Assembly (NCBI RefSeq): GCF_000369005.1
Contig: NZ_KB849765.1
Location: 1,487,335 to 1,551,334, forward strand
Origin: Acinetobacter beijerinckii CIP 110307
Lineage (GTDB): Bacteria; Pseudomonadota; Gammaproteobacteria; Pseudomonadales; Moraxellaceae
Reading direction: 5' to 3'
DNA: 64,000 nt
This document shows, piece after piece, positions 20,828 through 30,511 of this stretch. Both the position numbers and the translations under genes were made by a program. The stretch's first letter is position 1, and each line of letters begins with the position of its first letter. The notes beneath the pieces are model-generated. The model had not been told where the DNA came from and made no database searches. It worked only from the letters and a program-made list of their open reading frames with translations.

Positions 20828-21439
20828 ATGAATACATTAGAAAATCTTCCCTTATCGACTGAAGCACACTCCATTTTTCGGTCTAGCCTAGGTTTAGTGC
20901 TGGTTGGATTCTTGATCGCAGGCGTATTGTATTGCAGTGCGAGTGTCTCTTTGGCTCAATTGTTATTTCCTAAACAGGCAAATGGGAGTTTGATTGAACT
21001 GGATGGAAAAATTGTCGGGTCAAGCTTGGTAGGACAAAACTTTGTGAGTGAACAATATTTCCATAGTCGTCCGAGTGCTGTGAATTATAATGTGGATGGT
21101 GTGGCGGGCAGTAACTTGGCGGTTTCTAATCCTGAATTGCAAAAGCAAATTAAAGAAAGAACCTTGCAGTTTGCTCAAAGCAATCAAATCCTTGAGCAAC
21201 AAGTACCACCAGAGATGATCACTGCATCGGGTAGCGGGATTGATCCAGATATTTCACCTGAAAGTGCGCTATTACAGGTGAAACGTGTGGCACAACAACG
21301 TGCTTTACCCGAGCAGAAAGTCAGAGATTTAGTGCAACAACAGATTGGACCTGTTCAATTGGGCTTGTATGGGCAGGCACGAGTCAATGTGCTTCAGCTC
21401 AACATCGCTTTAGATCAATTATCATCAACTTCACGTTGA
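20828..21439 (+). CDS. kdpC: Potassium-transporting ATPase subunit KdpC
   Basis: The 203-residue protein has a single N-terminal membrane helix (about residues 22-45) and the periplasmic KdpC domain: KIVGSSLVGQNFVSEQYFHS, RPSAVNYN, and SGIDPDISPESALLQVKRVA. KdpC stabilises the KdpAB complex and increases ATP affinity. It is part of the kdpABCDE transcript. Confidence 0.95.
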   Translation: MNTLENLPLSTEAHSIFRSSLGLVLVGFLIAGVLYCSASVSLAQLLFPKQANGSLIELDGKIVGSSLVGQNFVSEQYFHSRPSAVNYNVDGVAGSNLAVSNPELQKQIKERTLQFAQSNQILEQQVPPEMITASGSGIDPDISPESALLQVKRVAQQRALPEQKVRDLVQQQIGPVQLGLYGQARVNVLQLNIALDQLSSTSR

Positions 21440-21452
21440 TAGAGCTTAACCT

Positions 21453-24101
21453 ATGCAGATCGACCGAAATAACAAAGCAGATGCATGGTTGGCACATAGC
21501 CAACGTGAACAATCTGGACGTTTAACCATTTTCTTGGGGGCGGCACCTGGCGTGGGCAAAACCTTTGCCATGTTGTCGAGAGCACATGAGTTGATGCGAC
21601 AAGGTCATCATGTTCTGGTGGGTGTGGTTGAAACACATGGTCGAGCTGATACGGAAGCATTGATTCAAGGGCTGAATGTTGTTCCTAAAAAGACTGTTGA
21701 ATATCAAGATCGATTTTTAGATGAAATGGATCTTGATCAAATTCTGAAGTTAAAACCTGAAATTGTTTTGGTCGATGAACTCGCACATCGAAACGTACCC
21801 AATAGTCGTCATGAATATCGTTGGCAAGATGTGAATGAGTTATTAGATGCGGGTATTGATGTGTATAGCACATTGAATATTCAGCATCTCGAAAGTTTGA
21901 ATGATGTGGTCTATCAAATTACGGGCATTCGGGTAACAGAAACGGTGCCTGATGCATTATTAAAAAGATTAAAAGATATTCGGCTGGTCGATCTTCCTGT
22001 ACCTGAACTATTGGAGCGTATGAATCATGGCAAAATTTATTTAGCGGATGTCGCTCCACATGCCTTGCAAGGCTTTTTTAAGCCAGCCAATCTCACAGCT
22101 TTACGAGACCTTGCGATTCAAACAGTTGCAGGACAGGTGGATATCGATTATCGGGAGAAATTTGTAGCTCAAGGACGAATTATTCCGATTCAAAATCATG
22201 TCATGTTAGCCATTGATGGAACTGAGTTTTCAGAGGATTTAGTAAGACGAGCACATCGGATTGCCGAAAGGAGAAATGCGACTTGGAGTGTGATTTCAAT
22301 TCAAAAAAGCAAGATTGAAAACACGCAAACCTTTGCTGTCACTAAAGCATTTAATTTGGCACGTAAGTTGGGTGCAGATACTTATTTATTATATAGCAAT
22401 CAAATCGCAGCAACGATTTTACAGGCTGCTTATGATTATGGCGCATCTAATATTTTATTGGGCAAGAGCGCTAAAAAATCTTTATGGCAACGTTTATCTT
22501 CAGACCATATTGCTGATCAGCTTTTAGAAAAACAACATCCTTTTGAGATTACTTTTGTTCAGCCGTTAAAAGCAAAAAATAATGAATCTAAAACGCGAAT
22601 AGAAAACTCAACTTCCGATTGGTTAGAGCAAGGCTTTAGTTTCAATCCACGTGAGATCACAGAAAGTATTTTAATCGTATTACTCGGTTTTTTTGTCGCA
22701 GTGGTGAGTGATCACTTTATTGGTTACAGCGAGCTAGCCTTGATTTTTGTTGTGACCGTGCTGATCGTTGCGATGCGGACAAGAATGTTAATTACGATTA
22801 TGAGTGTCTTGATTTGCTTTCTACTTTATAACTATTTCTTTATTGAACCACGATTTACCTTCCGAGTCAGTGCTGAACGTGGCGTGATGACGATTATTAT
22901 TTTTATCGTTTCTGCTTTATTAGTAGGACGATTGGCCAATCAACTACGTGCTCAAGTGCTGAGTTTGCGCGCTGCAAATTCGATTTCACTTCAATTGCAA
23001 GAATTAGAACGAAAGTTATCCACTTGTGTTGATATTGAGCAAGTTTTAAATATAGCCAAACAGCATTTGGAAAGTTCACTGAATGCCGCTGTTTGGTTGA
23101 GAGTGGGCGCACAATCTGTAGGCGATGCATCGATTTTGAATGAAAAAGATCAAATTGCAGCAGATTGGACACAAAAGAACGCTAAACCATGTGGACGTTT
23201 TACCAATACTTTGACCAATTCAGAATGGTGGTTTAATCCAGTAAATTTAGTGGCAGATTTTGGTGTGGTTGCCATTCGATTTAACCGCAATTTACAAAGT
23301 ATTCACTTTGAACAGCAACGTTTGGCTGAGTTAATGATTGATGATATTGCACAAACGCTTTCTCGGGTGCAGCTATCGTTGCAGTTGGAAAATTCTAGAG
23401 TTGTTGCTGAAACGGAAAAGCTTCGTTCTGCTTTATTGTCATCTGTATCACATGATTTGCGTTCGCCGTTGGCTGCAATGATTGGTTCAGCAGATACGCT
23501 TAAATATTATGGCGAGCAAATGCCTGAGACAGATCGCCATGAATTATTAGATACCATTCATATAGAAGGTGAGCGTTTAGATCGCTATATTCAAAATCTT
23601 TTGGATATGACTCGTTTGGGTCATCAAGGATTAACACTTAGTCGTGCTTGGATTGGTGTTGATGAGTTAATTGGTTCTGCTACTGAACGTTTAAAACGAT
23701 ATCAACCGCATGTGAGAATTAAGACCTTATTTGCTGAAGAGCTGCCTGCGTTATATGTACATCCTGCTTTAATTGAACAAGCTGTTTTTAATGTTTTAGA
23801 AAATGCGGCTAAATTTTCTCCAGAAAATGTGCCTATAGAAGTGAATATTCAGCAGATCGAAAGCTATTTACAGATCGAGATTGAAGATCAAGGTGTTGGT
23901 ATTCCTGAAGATGAACGTGAGCAGATTTTTGATATGTTCTATACCATGCAAAGGGGCGATCGCGGTAAAACAGGAACAGGGCTTGGTCTTTCAATTGTTA
24001 AAGCGATTATTGGCGCACACATGGGAAGTATTGAAGCTTTTAGTGGCAAACATGGTCAAGGCACTTTAATTAGAATACGATTACCTTTACATCAGGATTA
24101 A
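21453..24101 (+). CDS. kdpD: Osmosensitive K+ channel sensor histidine kinase KdpD
   Basis: KdpD senses low potassium and phosphorylates KdpE. Order of parts in 882 residues: N-terminal KdpD domain with Walker A GAAPGVGKTF (29-38) and VDELAHRNVPNSRHE, a universal-stress-type domain (about 250-370), four membrane helices (about 410-510), a GAF-like region, then the HisKA domain with SVSHDLRSPLAAM (phospho-acceptor His) and the HATPase with NVLENAAKFS, DQGVGIP and GTGLGLSIVKAI. All motifs are intact. It starts 13 bases after kdpC. Confidence 0.96.
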   Translation: MQIDRNNKADAWLAHSQREQSGRLTIFLGAAPGVGKTFAMLSRAHELMRQGHHVLVGVVETHGRADTEALIQGLNVVPKKTVEYQDRFLDEMDLDQILKLKPEIVLVDELAHRNVPNSRHEYRWQDVNELLDAGIDVYSTLNIQHLESLNDVVYQITGIRVTETVPDALLKRLKDIRLVDLPVPELLERMNHGKIYLADVAPHALQGFFKPANLTALRDLAIQTVAGQVDIDYREKFVAQGRIIPIQNHVMLAIDGTEFSEDLVRRAHRIAERRNATWSVISIQKSKIENTQTFAVTKAFNLARKLGADTYLLYSNQIAATILQAAYDYGASNILLGKSAKKSLWQRLSSDHIADQLLEKQHPFEITFVQPLKAKNNESKTRIENSTSDWLEQGFSFNPREITESILIVLLGFFVAVVSDHFIGYSELALIFVVTVLIVAMRTRMLITIMSVLICFLLYNYFFIEPRFTFRVSAERGVMTIIIFIVSALLVGRLANQLRAQVLSLRAANSISLQLQELERKLSTCVDIEQVLNIAKQHLESSLNAAVWLRVGAQSVGDASILNEKDQIAADWTQKNAKPCGRFTNTLTNSEWWFNPVNLVADFGVVAIRFNRNLQSIHFEQQRLAELMIDDIAQTLSRVQLSLQLENSRVVAETEKLRSALLSSVSHDLRSPLAAMIGSADTLKYYGEQMPETDRHELLDTIHIEGERLDRYIQNLLDMTRLGHQGLTLSRAWIGVDELIGSATERLKRYQPHVRIKTLFAEELPALYVHPALIEQAVFNVLENAAKFSPENVPIEVNIQQIESYLQIEIEDQGVGIPEDEREQIFDMFYTMQRGDRGKTGTGLGLSIVKAIIGAHMGSIEAFSGKHGQGTLIRIRLPLHQD

Positions 24102-24110
24102 AATGATTTC

Positions 24111-24821
24111 ATGCCTCATACATTAAACGCCCAAGCTTCAATTCTTATTATTGATGATGAACCACAAATTCGAAAATTTTTGGACATTGCTTTACGCGCA
24201 CAAGGTTATCAAGTGCAGGTGGCTGAAAATGGAATGAAAGGACTTGAGACTTTGGCGAGTCGAGGTGCAGATTTATTGATTCTTGATTTGGGTTTACCTG
24301 ATATGGAAGGTCAAGAGGTTTTGACTGAGTTAAGACAATGGTCTGACATTCCTGTGATCGTACTTTCTGCGCGTCCTGATGAAAATCAAAAAATTAAATT
24401 ACTGGATGCGGGGGCGAATGACTATGTTACTAAACCGTTTAGCATTCAGGAGTTATGTGCCCGTATCCGTGTCATGTTTCGCAATAAACCACAACAGATG
24501 GAACAGAAAATTGTTTTTGATGATGGTCAATTATCGATAGATGTGGCTGAACATGTGGTGAAATTAAGTAAAGAAGAAATTATTTTGACTAAAAAGGAAT
24601 TTCAGCTTTTGGCTTTATTGATTCGTCATCAAGGTAAGATCGTGACTCAAAAGCAAATTATGACGGAGTTATGGGGCATTACTCATGAAGAAGATACACA
24701 CTATCTCCGAATTTTAGTCAAAAAACTCCGAACCAAAATTGGAGATTCAGCCATCAGTCCCAAGTATATTTTTACAATCGCAGGTGTCGGATTACGTTTT
24801 CAAGGGCAATCTGACACCTGA
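24111..24821 (+). CDS. kdpE: Two-component response regulator KdpE
   Basis: KdpE is an OmpR/PhoB-type regulator that activates kdp. The receiver domain has the acidic cluster IIDDEP, the phospho-acceptor aspartate in LLILDLGLPDMEG, and the conserved lysine in YVTKPF. The C-terminal winged helix includes LTKKEFQLLALLIRHQGKIV and the end FTIAGVGLRF. Length 236. It is last in the operon; its likely target is the repeat at 16994-17011. Confidence 0.95.
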   Translation: MPHTLNAQASILIIDDEPQIRKFLDIALRAQGYQVQVAENGMKGLETLASRGADLLILDLGLPDMEGQEVLTELRQWSDIPVIVLSARPDENQKIKLLDAGANDYVTKPFSIQELCARIRVMFRNKPQQMEQKIVFDDGQLSIDVAEHVVKLSKEEIILTKKEFQLLALLIRHQGKIVTQKQIMTELWGITHEEDTHYLRILVKKLRTKIGDSAISPKYIFTIAGVGLRFQGQSDT

Positions 24822-24862
24822 GAATAAAAGACAGTTTTAACTCTCTTTTGGGTAATAGATAT

Positions 24863-26323
24863 TTATTTTAAATTTGGATCGCCTTTTTTCAAAAAGAAAT
24901 GCAAAGCAAGTTTTTGTACCCAAGTTCCATAGGGTGGATAGAATAATTGCGTTGGGAAAAAGCGATGACGAGCAAACACTGTTTTTGCATGTGAAAGTTC
25001 ACGAAACCCTTCTATGCCATGATATGTTCCCATACCTGAATTGCCGATACCGCCAAAAGGCGCATCATGATTCACGACATGCCACCCCCAATCATTCATC
25101 GTGACACCACCTGAATGAGTCTGTTTTAGAACGTAGTCACGTTCATTAGAATCATGGGTAAAGCAGTATAAAGCCAGTGGTCTTTCGCCCGCTTTAATAT
25201 ATGCAATCGCGTCATCTAAAGCATCGTAAGCAACAACGGGTAACACAGGTCCAAACAATTCCTCTTTTAAAATACGCATGTCTGCTGTGCAATTCAGCAC
25301 AATATGCACAGGCATACGACGAGCATCTTGGTCGCGGTCGTATTCGGCGCATGCAATAATTTGAGCGCCTTTGGCTTTTGCATCATCAAGAATTTCTAAA
25401 AGACGTTTGAAATGACGATCATTAACAATAGAGGTGTAATTTGGATTATCACGGATGCTATTTCCATACATCGATGAAAAATTAGCTTTGCATTCCTCTA
25501 CAAATTGATCGACTTTATCTCGTGGCACAAGTGCATAGTCAGGTGAGACACAAATCTGACCACAGTTTGTCGCTTTGCCATGCAAAACACGTTTTGCTGC
25601 ATCGGCTAAAGGATAGTGGCGACTGATCAATGCAGGGGATTTACCACCTAATTCGAGTGTTACAGGTGTTAGGTTTTCTGCTGCTGCGCGCATCACGACT
25701 CGACCAATTGCAGGAGAGCCTGTAAAGACAATATGATTGAAAGGTAGGGTCGTGAATAGCGAAGGATCGGTAATTTCTTCGCCAAACACTGCAACTTCAT
25801 GTTCAGTAAAAACTTCTGCCAGCATGCGTTTCAGAACGGCATTGGTTGCAGGTGTAATTTCAGGTAGTTTAATCATCACCCGATTACCCGCTGCGAGAGC
25901 TGCAACCAACGGACCTAAAGCCAAATAGACAGGAAAGTTCCAAGGGACAACGACACCAACCACACCTTTAGGCTGATATTGGACATGGAGACGATTTGAC
26001 AGAAACAGTAATTCGGTACTTCTTTTACTTGGACGCATCCATTTACGTAAATGACGAATCGCATGTTCTGCTTCCAAAACAGAACCTAACAAATCAAGTA
26101 GTTTAGATTCATCTAGAGATCTGGAACTGAAATCTGTATTGATCGCATTTGCGATCACGTCTTGGTAACGAATAATTTGCTTTTTTAGTTTAAATAATTT
26201 GCTTCTACGACTATCTAAATCAGGATAGGGGGTGGCTTGAAAAGCAGCATTTTGTTGGTTAAATACTGAAAACATATGATTGTTTTCAGGCAGGTTATCT
26301 TCATTGAAATGTGGGGAGTTCAT
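24863..26323 (-). CDS. Coniferyl-aldehyde-dehydrogenase-like ALDH
   Basis: This is a class-3-type aldehyde dehydrogenase of 486 residues. The motifs PWNFPVYLALGPLVAALAAG, the Rossmann FTGSPAIGR, ELGGKSPA (catalytic Glu) and NCGQICVSPDY (catalytic Cys) are intact. The closest annotated relatives I recall are coniferyl aldehyde dehydrogenases (CalB). The C-terminal hydrophobic tail also resembles fatty-aldehyde ALDHs, so long-chain aldehydes are an alternative substrate. ATG 26323 (MNSPHFNED) follows GGAAGGAAG; an ATG five codons upstream lies within that site. It is convergent with kdpE. Confidence 0.85.
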   Translation of the reverse strand: MNSPHFNEDNLPENNHMFSVFNQQNAAFQATPYPDLDSRRSKLFKLKKQIIRYQDVIANAINTDFSSRSLDESKLLDLLGSVLEAEHAIRHLRKWMRPSKRSTELLFLSNRLHVQYQPKGVVGVVVPWNFPVYLALGPLVAALAAGNRVMIKLPEITPATNAVLKRMLAEVFTEHEVAVFGEEITDPSLFTTLPFNHIVFTGSPAIGRVVMRAAAENLTPVTLELGGKSPALISRHYPLADAAKRVLHGKATNCGQICVSPDYALVPRDKVDQFVEECKANFSSMYGNSIRDNPNYTSIVNDRHFKRLLEILDDAKAKGAQIIACAEYDRDQDARRMPVHIVLNCTADMRILKEELFGPVLPVVAYDALDDAIAYIKAGERPLALYCFTHDSNERDYVLKQTHSGGVTMNDWGWHVVNHDAPFGGIGNSGMGTYHGIEGFRELSHAKTVFARHRFFPTQLFYPPYGTWVQKLALHFFLKKGDPNLK

Positions 26324-27034
26324 TGTTCTTCCTTCCATGATTTTCGTTAAATTGATTTTTATGTTGATCTAAGGAAAAGATTAATTTCGATTTACAAATC
26401 AGGTTTCATCTAAGCCAATTATGCACTATTCGCGAATCTCTGAACTAGACAAACAACAAAAAAGATCGAAAGCATTAAATTTTGTGTGATTTTGAAAATA
26501 ATATTTTAAATTACATTAATTTGGTTTTAATTGAGTCTTTATTTTAACCTTTTATTGTTCTATTTAAATATTTATTCATAAGCTTATTTTTTCTTTTAAT
26601 AGTTAATTAATTTTTTATATTTTAATGAGTGTTTTCTTGCGAGTAAGAATCAATATAATTTTTAGTTAAATATAATGTAGTGGTTTTGCAGATTAATGAT
26701 ATTAGTTTAACTGTTTAGGTGGATGAAATACCATCTAATTTGATTAAAATTGCACTGTAATATAGCATTGATATTATAAATATATGGTATTTTTACATTT
26801 TATTTGATTGTTTTTTGGTCAAACTAAAAAGTAAATATTTCAATTAAAATAAATATTATCAAATGCTTATATTGTTATTGTTTGTATTGTTGATTTTGCT
26901 GTATTTTTCATGTGAATGAATGTGTGAATTATTATAATTAAATTAAATGCAGTGTTTATTTTCAAATCGCATAGAATCACCGCTGGGTTAGGAATTAACC
27001 ATTCACAATATTTATATGCTAAGGATTGCTTAAA
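26324..27034. other. Very AT-rich intergenic region
   Basis: About 700 bases with no coding frame that I can support. It holds the divergent promoters of the aldehyde dehydrogenase and the citrate transporter; the long A/T tracts suggest curved DNA. No hairpin or repeat stands out. Confidence 0.5.
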
Positions 27035-28372
27035 ATGCTTACTTTTTTAGGTATTAGCATGATCATGTGCTTTATGTACTTGATTATGACGAAACGTCTT
27101 AGTGCATTAGTTGCATTAATTTTAATCCCGTTTATATTTGCAATTATTGCTTGGGGATTAGGTTTTTATTTTGAAAGTTTGAGTCATATTCAATTAGCTG
27201 AACTTGGCAATACCATGCTAGATGGTATTAAAAAACTTGCTCCTACAGGCGTAATGCTGCTTTTTGCAATTTTGTATTTTGCTCTCATGATCGATACAGG
27301 ATTGTTTGACCCTTCGGTAAGATGGATTTTAAAAAAAGTAAAAGGCGATCCATTAAAAATTACAATGGGAACAGTATTCCTGACCTTACTTGTATCTCTA
27401 GATGGTGATGGCTCAACAACATACATGATTTGTGTGGCTGCAATGATGCCGCTGTATAAGCGTGTAGGTATGAATCCGCTCATCATGACCTGTTTGATGT
27501 TGTTGTGTAGTGGTGTTATGAACCTCACACCGTGGGGTGGACCAACTGCACGAGCTGCCAGCGCGCTTCAAGTCGATGCCAGTGAAGTCTTCATTCCAAT
27601 GATCCCTTCTATGGTAATTGCAGCTGCTTGGTTATTCTTCTTGGCATATTTATATGGCATGTATGAACGTAAACGCTTAGGTGTGATTGAACTGGTTGAT
27701 ATTAGTCATGCAGATGATATTTCGATTTCTAAAGATCCTGAAGCGCAACGCCCTCACTTACGTTGGTTCAATGGTATTTTAACAATTGTATTGATGGCAT
27801 GTTTGGTAAAAGGCTTTTTACCAATGTCGATTTTATTTATGCTTGGATTCTGTATCGCATTAGTCGTGAACTATCCATGTGTAAATATGCAGAAAAAACG
27901 TATTGCGATGCATGCTGACAGTGTTTTAGCAGTGGTTGGTGTTATTTTTGCAGCAGGTGTCTTTACAGGGATTTTATCTGGTACAGGTATGGTTGAAGCC
28001 ATGTCTAAAGGTTTTGTAGCTGTGATTCCGCCAAGTTTAGGTCCTTATTTGGCACCGATCACAGGCATCCTGAGTATGCCGTTAACATTCTTCATGTCGA
28101 ATGATGCTTTCTATTTTGGTGTGTTACCGATCCTTGCCGAAGCTGCCTCTCATTATGGAATCTCACCTGTTGAAATTGCTCGTGCATCGATTATTGGACA
28201 ACCGATTCACTTATTGTCTCCGTTAGTTCCATCAACCTATTTATTGTGTGGTTTGGCCGCTGTTGAAATGGGCGACCATCAAAAATTTACCTTGAAGTGG
28301 GCGTTTATTACCTGCTGCGTACTTATGGGCAGTGCTTTAATCTTTGGCGTGTTCCCATTTTATAATATGTAA
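27035..28372 (+). CDS. CitMHS-family citrate-metal:H+ symporter
   Basis: This polytopic membrane protein of 445 residues has about 11-12 hydrophobic segments. Segments typical of the CitMHS family are present: LVSLDGDGSTTYMICVAAM, MNLTPWGGPTARAASAL, and the C-terminal IGQPIHLLSPLVPSTYLLCG. These proteins import citrate complexed with Mg2+ or Ca2+ with protons. ATG 27035 has AAGGA nine bases upstream; an in-frame TTG three codons earlier overlaps that site. A porin gene follows 146 bp downstream and may be its outer-membrane partner. Confidence 0.88.
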   Translation: MLTFLGISMIMCFMYLIMTKRLSALVALILIPFIFAIIAWGLGFYFESLSHIQLAELGNTMLDGIKKLAPTGVMLLFAILYFALMIDTGLFDPSVRWILKKVKGDPLKITMGTVFLTLLVSLDGDGSTTYMICVAAMMPLYKRVGMNPLIMTCLMLLCSGVMNLTPWGGPTARAASALQVDASEVFIPMIPSMVIAAAWLFFLAYLYGMYERKRLGVIELVDISHADDISISKDPEAQRPHLRWFNGILTIVLMACLVKGFLPMSILFMLGFCIALVVNYPCVNMQKKRIAMHADSVLAVVGVIFAAGVFTGILSGTGMVEAMSKGFVAVIPPSLGPYLAPITGILSMPLTFFMSNDAFYFGVLPILAEAASHYGISPVEIARASIIGQPIHLLSPLVPSTYLLCGLAAVEMGDHQKFTLKWAFITCCVLMGSALIFGVFPFYNM

Positions 28373-28385
28373 ATCAAATCATGAC

Positions 28386-28420
28386 GATGCTTCTATATTG
28401 AGTGAAATATAGAAGCATTT
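28386..28420 (+). terminator. Terminator of the citrate transporter gene
   Basis: Stem ATGCTTCTATA / TATAGAAGCAT followed by TTTGTAT, 14 bases after the stop codon. Confidence 0.7.
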
Positions 28421-28518
28421 GTATACATCAAATCCCTTTTTTATTGAATTATTTTGCTCGAAAAATAGCAAAGTAGAATTTTTTTGCTCTTTTTTTAAAG
28501 ACGGTTAGGACGACTAAT

Positions 28519-29628
28519 ATGAAGACGAATATTGCATTAGCAACAATTTTAATGCTTGTAACGGGTTCTACATGGGCAGCGCCAAAATTTTACGGTGAAA
28601 TCGATGCCAGCTTAGATTATTTACCAGAAAACAATGCCAATTCATCTAATCGCGATGTCTGGAAAATTAACAGTAATAGTTCATTTCTTGGGATTAAAGG
28701 TGAGGAAAAATTAACTGAAAATCTAAGCGCAGTCTATTTAGCAGAATGGGCATTTTATGCTGATGGAGACAAAAATGATTGGTCTCAAAGAAACCGTTTC
28801 CTCGGTTTAAAAGATGATCGCTTTGGTACCGTTAAAGTTGGTAAACACAATACTCCGCTTAAAGATTTATCTAGCCCAGTAGATAGTTTTAATAATTATA
28901 TTAGTAATAAAGCCGATATTACGGGCATCATGACTGGTGAAAATCGCGTCAATAATGTCGTGGTTTATGATTCTCCTGAAATTGCTCTAAAAGGAGGTAA
29001 TCTTGAAGCAAGTGTATTGCTTGCAACGGGCGAGAGTCACGGAATACAAGATGATGGGCGCGGTGGTGTCAATGCTGCTGGTCGTGGTTTAGGTGATGCG
29101 TGGTCTGCTTCTTTGAGTTATACCCATCCTATGTTTTTAGTGGGTGTAGGCTATGATAAAGCAATTCCAAGTGACTTTTTAGGACACGGTTTACTGAATA
29201 GTTCAGATACCCAAACACAAGTTGATGAAGTTTTTGCTGCCGCAAACACACTTAGATTGATTGGACGTTTGAATCCGTTAGAAGGCTTGATTTTGAAAAC
29301 GCTTTATCAAAACTCAAAGGTAGAAAACAAGCTAGGGAATGATCAAGCGGCAGCAAATATTGATGATGCTCAAGGTTGGCTGATCGGGGCAGAATATAAA
29401 CTTCCGCAGCAATCTAAATGGACCGTTAAAGCTCAATATAGCCAAAATTCAACCAGTTTTAAAACCAATGATGCTGACTTTGATGCCAAGCAATTTTTAG
29501 TTGGTGCTGATTATGCATTCAATAAACAAGTTAAAGCCTATGGTTATGCTGGCTATTCTACTTTTGAACAGTCTACAGCAGAAGACAAGCAACCTGTGGT
29601 CGGTACGGGTTTAGAATTTAAGTTTTAA
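28519..29628 (+). CDS. Gram-negative porin (copy 1)
   Basis: The signal peptide MKTNIALATILMLVTGSTWA precedes APKFYGEIDASLDYLPE, a general-porin-type start, and the barrel ends in GTGLEFKF with the C-terminal Phe used for outer-membrane insertion. There are many alternating beta-strand patterns and acidic surface loops (FYADGDKNDW). It is closely related to the porin at 52143-53249: GRGLGDAWSA, GYDKAIPS, NIDDAQGWLIGAEY and AYGYAGY are shared or nearly so. Location after the citrate symporter suggests passage of citrate or another organic anion. Confidence 0.9.
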   Translation: MKTNIALATILMLVTGSTWAAPKFYGEIDASLDYLPENNANSSNRDVWKINSNSSFLGIKGEEKLTENLSAVYLAEWAFYADGDKNDWSQRNRFLGLKDDRFGTVKVGKHNTPLKDLSSPVDSFNNYISNKADITGIMTGENRVNNVVVYDSPEIALKGGNLEASVLLATGESHGIQDDGRGGVNAAGRGLGDAWSASLSYTHPMFLVGVGYDKAIPSDFLGHGLLNSSDTQTQVDEVFAAANTLRLIGRLNPLEGLILKTLYQNSKVENKLGNDQAAANIDDAQGWLIGAEYKLPQQSKWTVKAQYSQNSTSFKTNDADFDAKQFLVGADYAFNKQVKAYGYAGYSTFEQSTAEDKQPVVGTGLEFKF

Positions 29629-29643
29629 TCCTTCGATTTTGAG

Positions 29644-29678
29644 CCTTGTGAGTGTGATGAATATTTACATTCACAAGG
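29644..29678 (+). terminator. Possible terminator hairpin after porin 1
   Basis: Long imperfect stem CCTTGTGAGTGT / ACATTCACAAGG shortly after the stop; no clear T run follows, so termination is uncertain. Confidence 0.4.
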
Positions 29679-29823
29679 TAGCATCTAGTTTGCCATACAT
29701 TTTCTAGTCAAATAGATTTAAAAAGGTGAAAATTAAATTAAAAATTCATCATTTTTTCATTTTCTAACTTTATATTAAGGCAACGCTATTGCTGATCGAT
29801 CTCAATATATGGAAAGAAATAAT

Positions 29824-30384
29824 ATGATCTTGGAAGATACAAATATTCATTTATTTCATGTAATTAACTCACTTGCTACTAAGTATCCAATTATTGATCA
29901 AATAGCCATTTTTTTAGCGGATGATTTAAATACATTTTTTATAAGTTTTCTGGTTTTTCTATTGGTTGTGCAATGGAAAACATATCACCAAATCTTTACG
30001 AAAACATTGTTCATCGTCTTAGTATCGTTAGTTTTAAGTGATCTGATTGAGTTTTTTTATCATCATCCGCGTCCATTTCAGTTAGATTTAGGGCATAAGT
30101 TAATTGGTCACGGTTTAAGTTCATCCTTTCCTAGTCAGCATACTTTAACTATGGTGGTCATTGGTTTTACGTATCTTTTTGCTGGTTTTAAATGGATTGG
30201 TTACATTGGACTCTCTACAAGCTTAATAGTCGGTTTATCAAGAGTTTATGTCGGTGTACATTTCCCATTTGATGTGGTTGGTTCTTTTCTTATTGGATTT
30301 ATTTTAGTGCTGTCTACTCGTTACCTGCTGAAAGAGTTAGCGATAAGAATTAGACGAATCAAACCATTACAAGTGATGGATTAA
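29824..30384 (+). CDS. PAP2-family phosphatase, undecaprenyl-diphosphatase-like
   Basis: This is an integral membrane PAP2 phosphatase of 186 residues. The three active-site blocks are present: the K(x6)RP-like YHHPRPFQ, SSSFPSQHT (PSxH), and SRVYVGVHFPFDVVG (SRxxxxxHxxxD). Size and motif spacing are like BcrC/UppP-type undecaprenyl-pyrophosphate phosphatases that recycle the wall lipid carrier. ATG 29824 follows GGAAAG by six bases; an ATG five codons upstream is less well placed. A terminator follows. Confidence 0.85.
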   Translation: MILEDTNIHLFHVINSLATKYPIIDQIAIFLADDLNTFFISFLVFLLVVQWKTYHQIFTKTLFIVLVSLVLSDLIEFFYHHPRPFQLDLGHKLIGHGLSSSFPSQHTLTMVVIGFTYLFAGFKWIGYIGLSTSLIVGLSRVYVGVHFPFDVVGSFLIGFILVLSTRYLLKELAIRIRRIKPLQVMD

Positions 30385-30394
30385 ATTTTGAAGT

Positions 30395-30425
30395 AAAAAA
30401 AACGGAGCAATGCTCCGTTTTTTGT
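30395..30425. terminator. Terminator after the PAP2 gene
   Basis: Perfect stem AACGGAGC / GCTCCGTT with a two-base loop and strong A/T runs on both sides. Confidence 0.92.
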
Positions 30426-30511
30426 TCATGTAGACTGAATATGAAATGGATTCTAAGATTAAACAAAATCAGAGTTATATTTTGTATCGGGTGCTCTTTT
30501 CTATAAGATTA

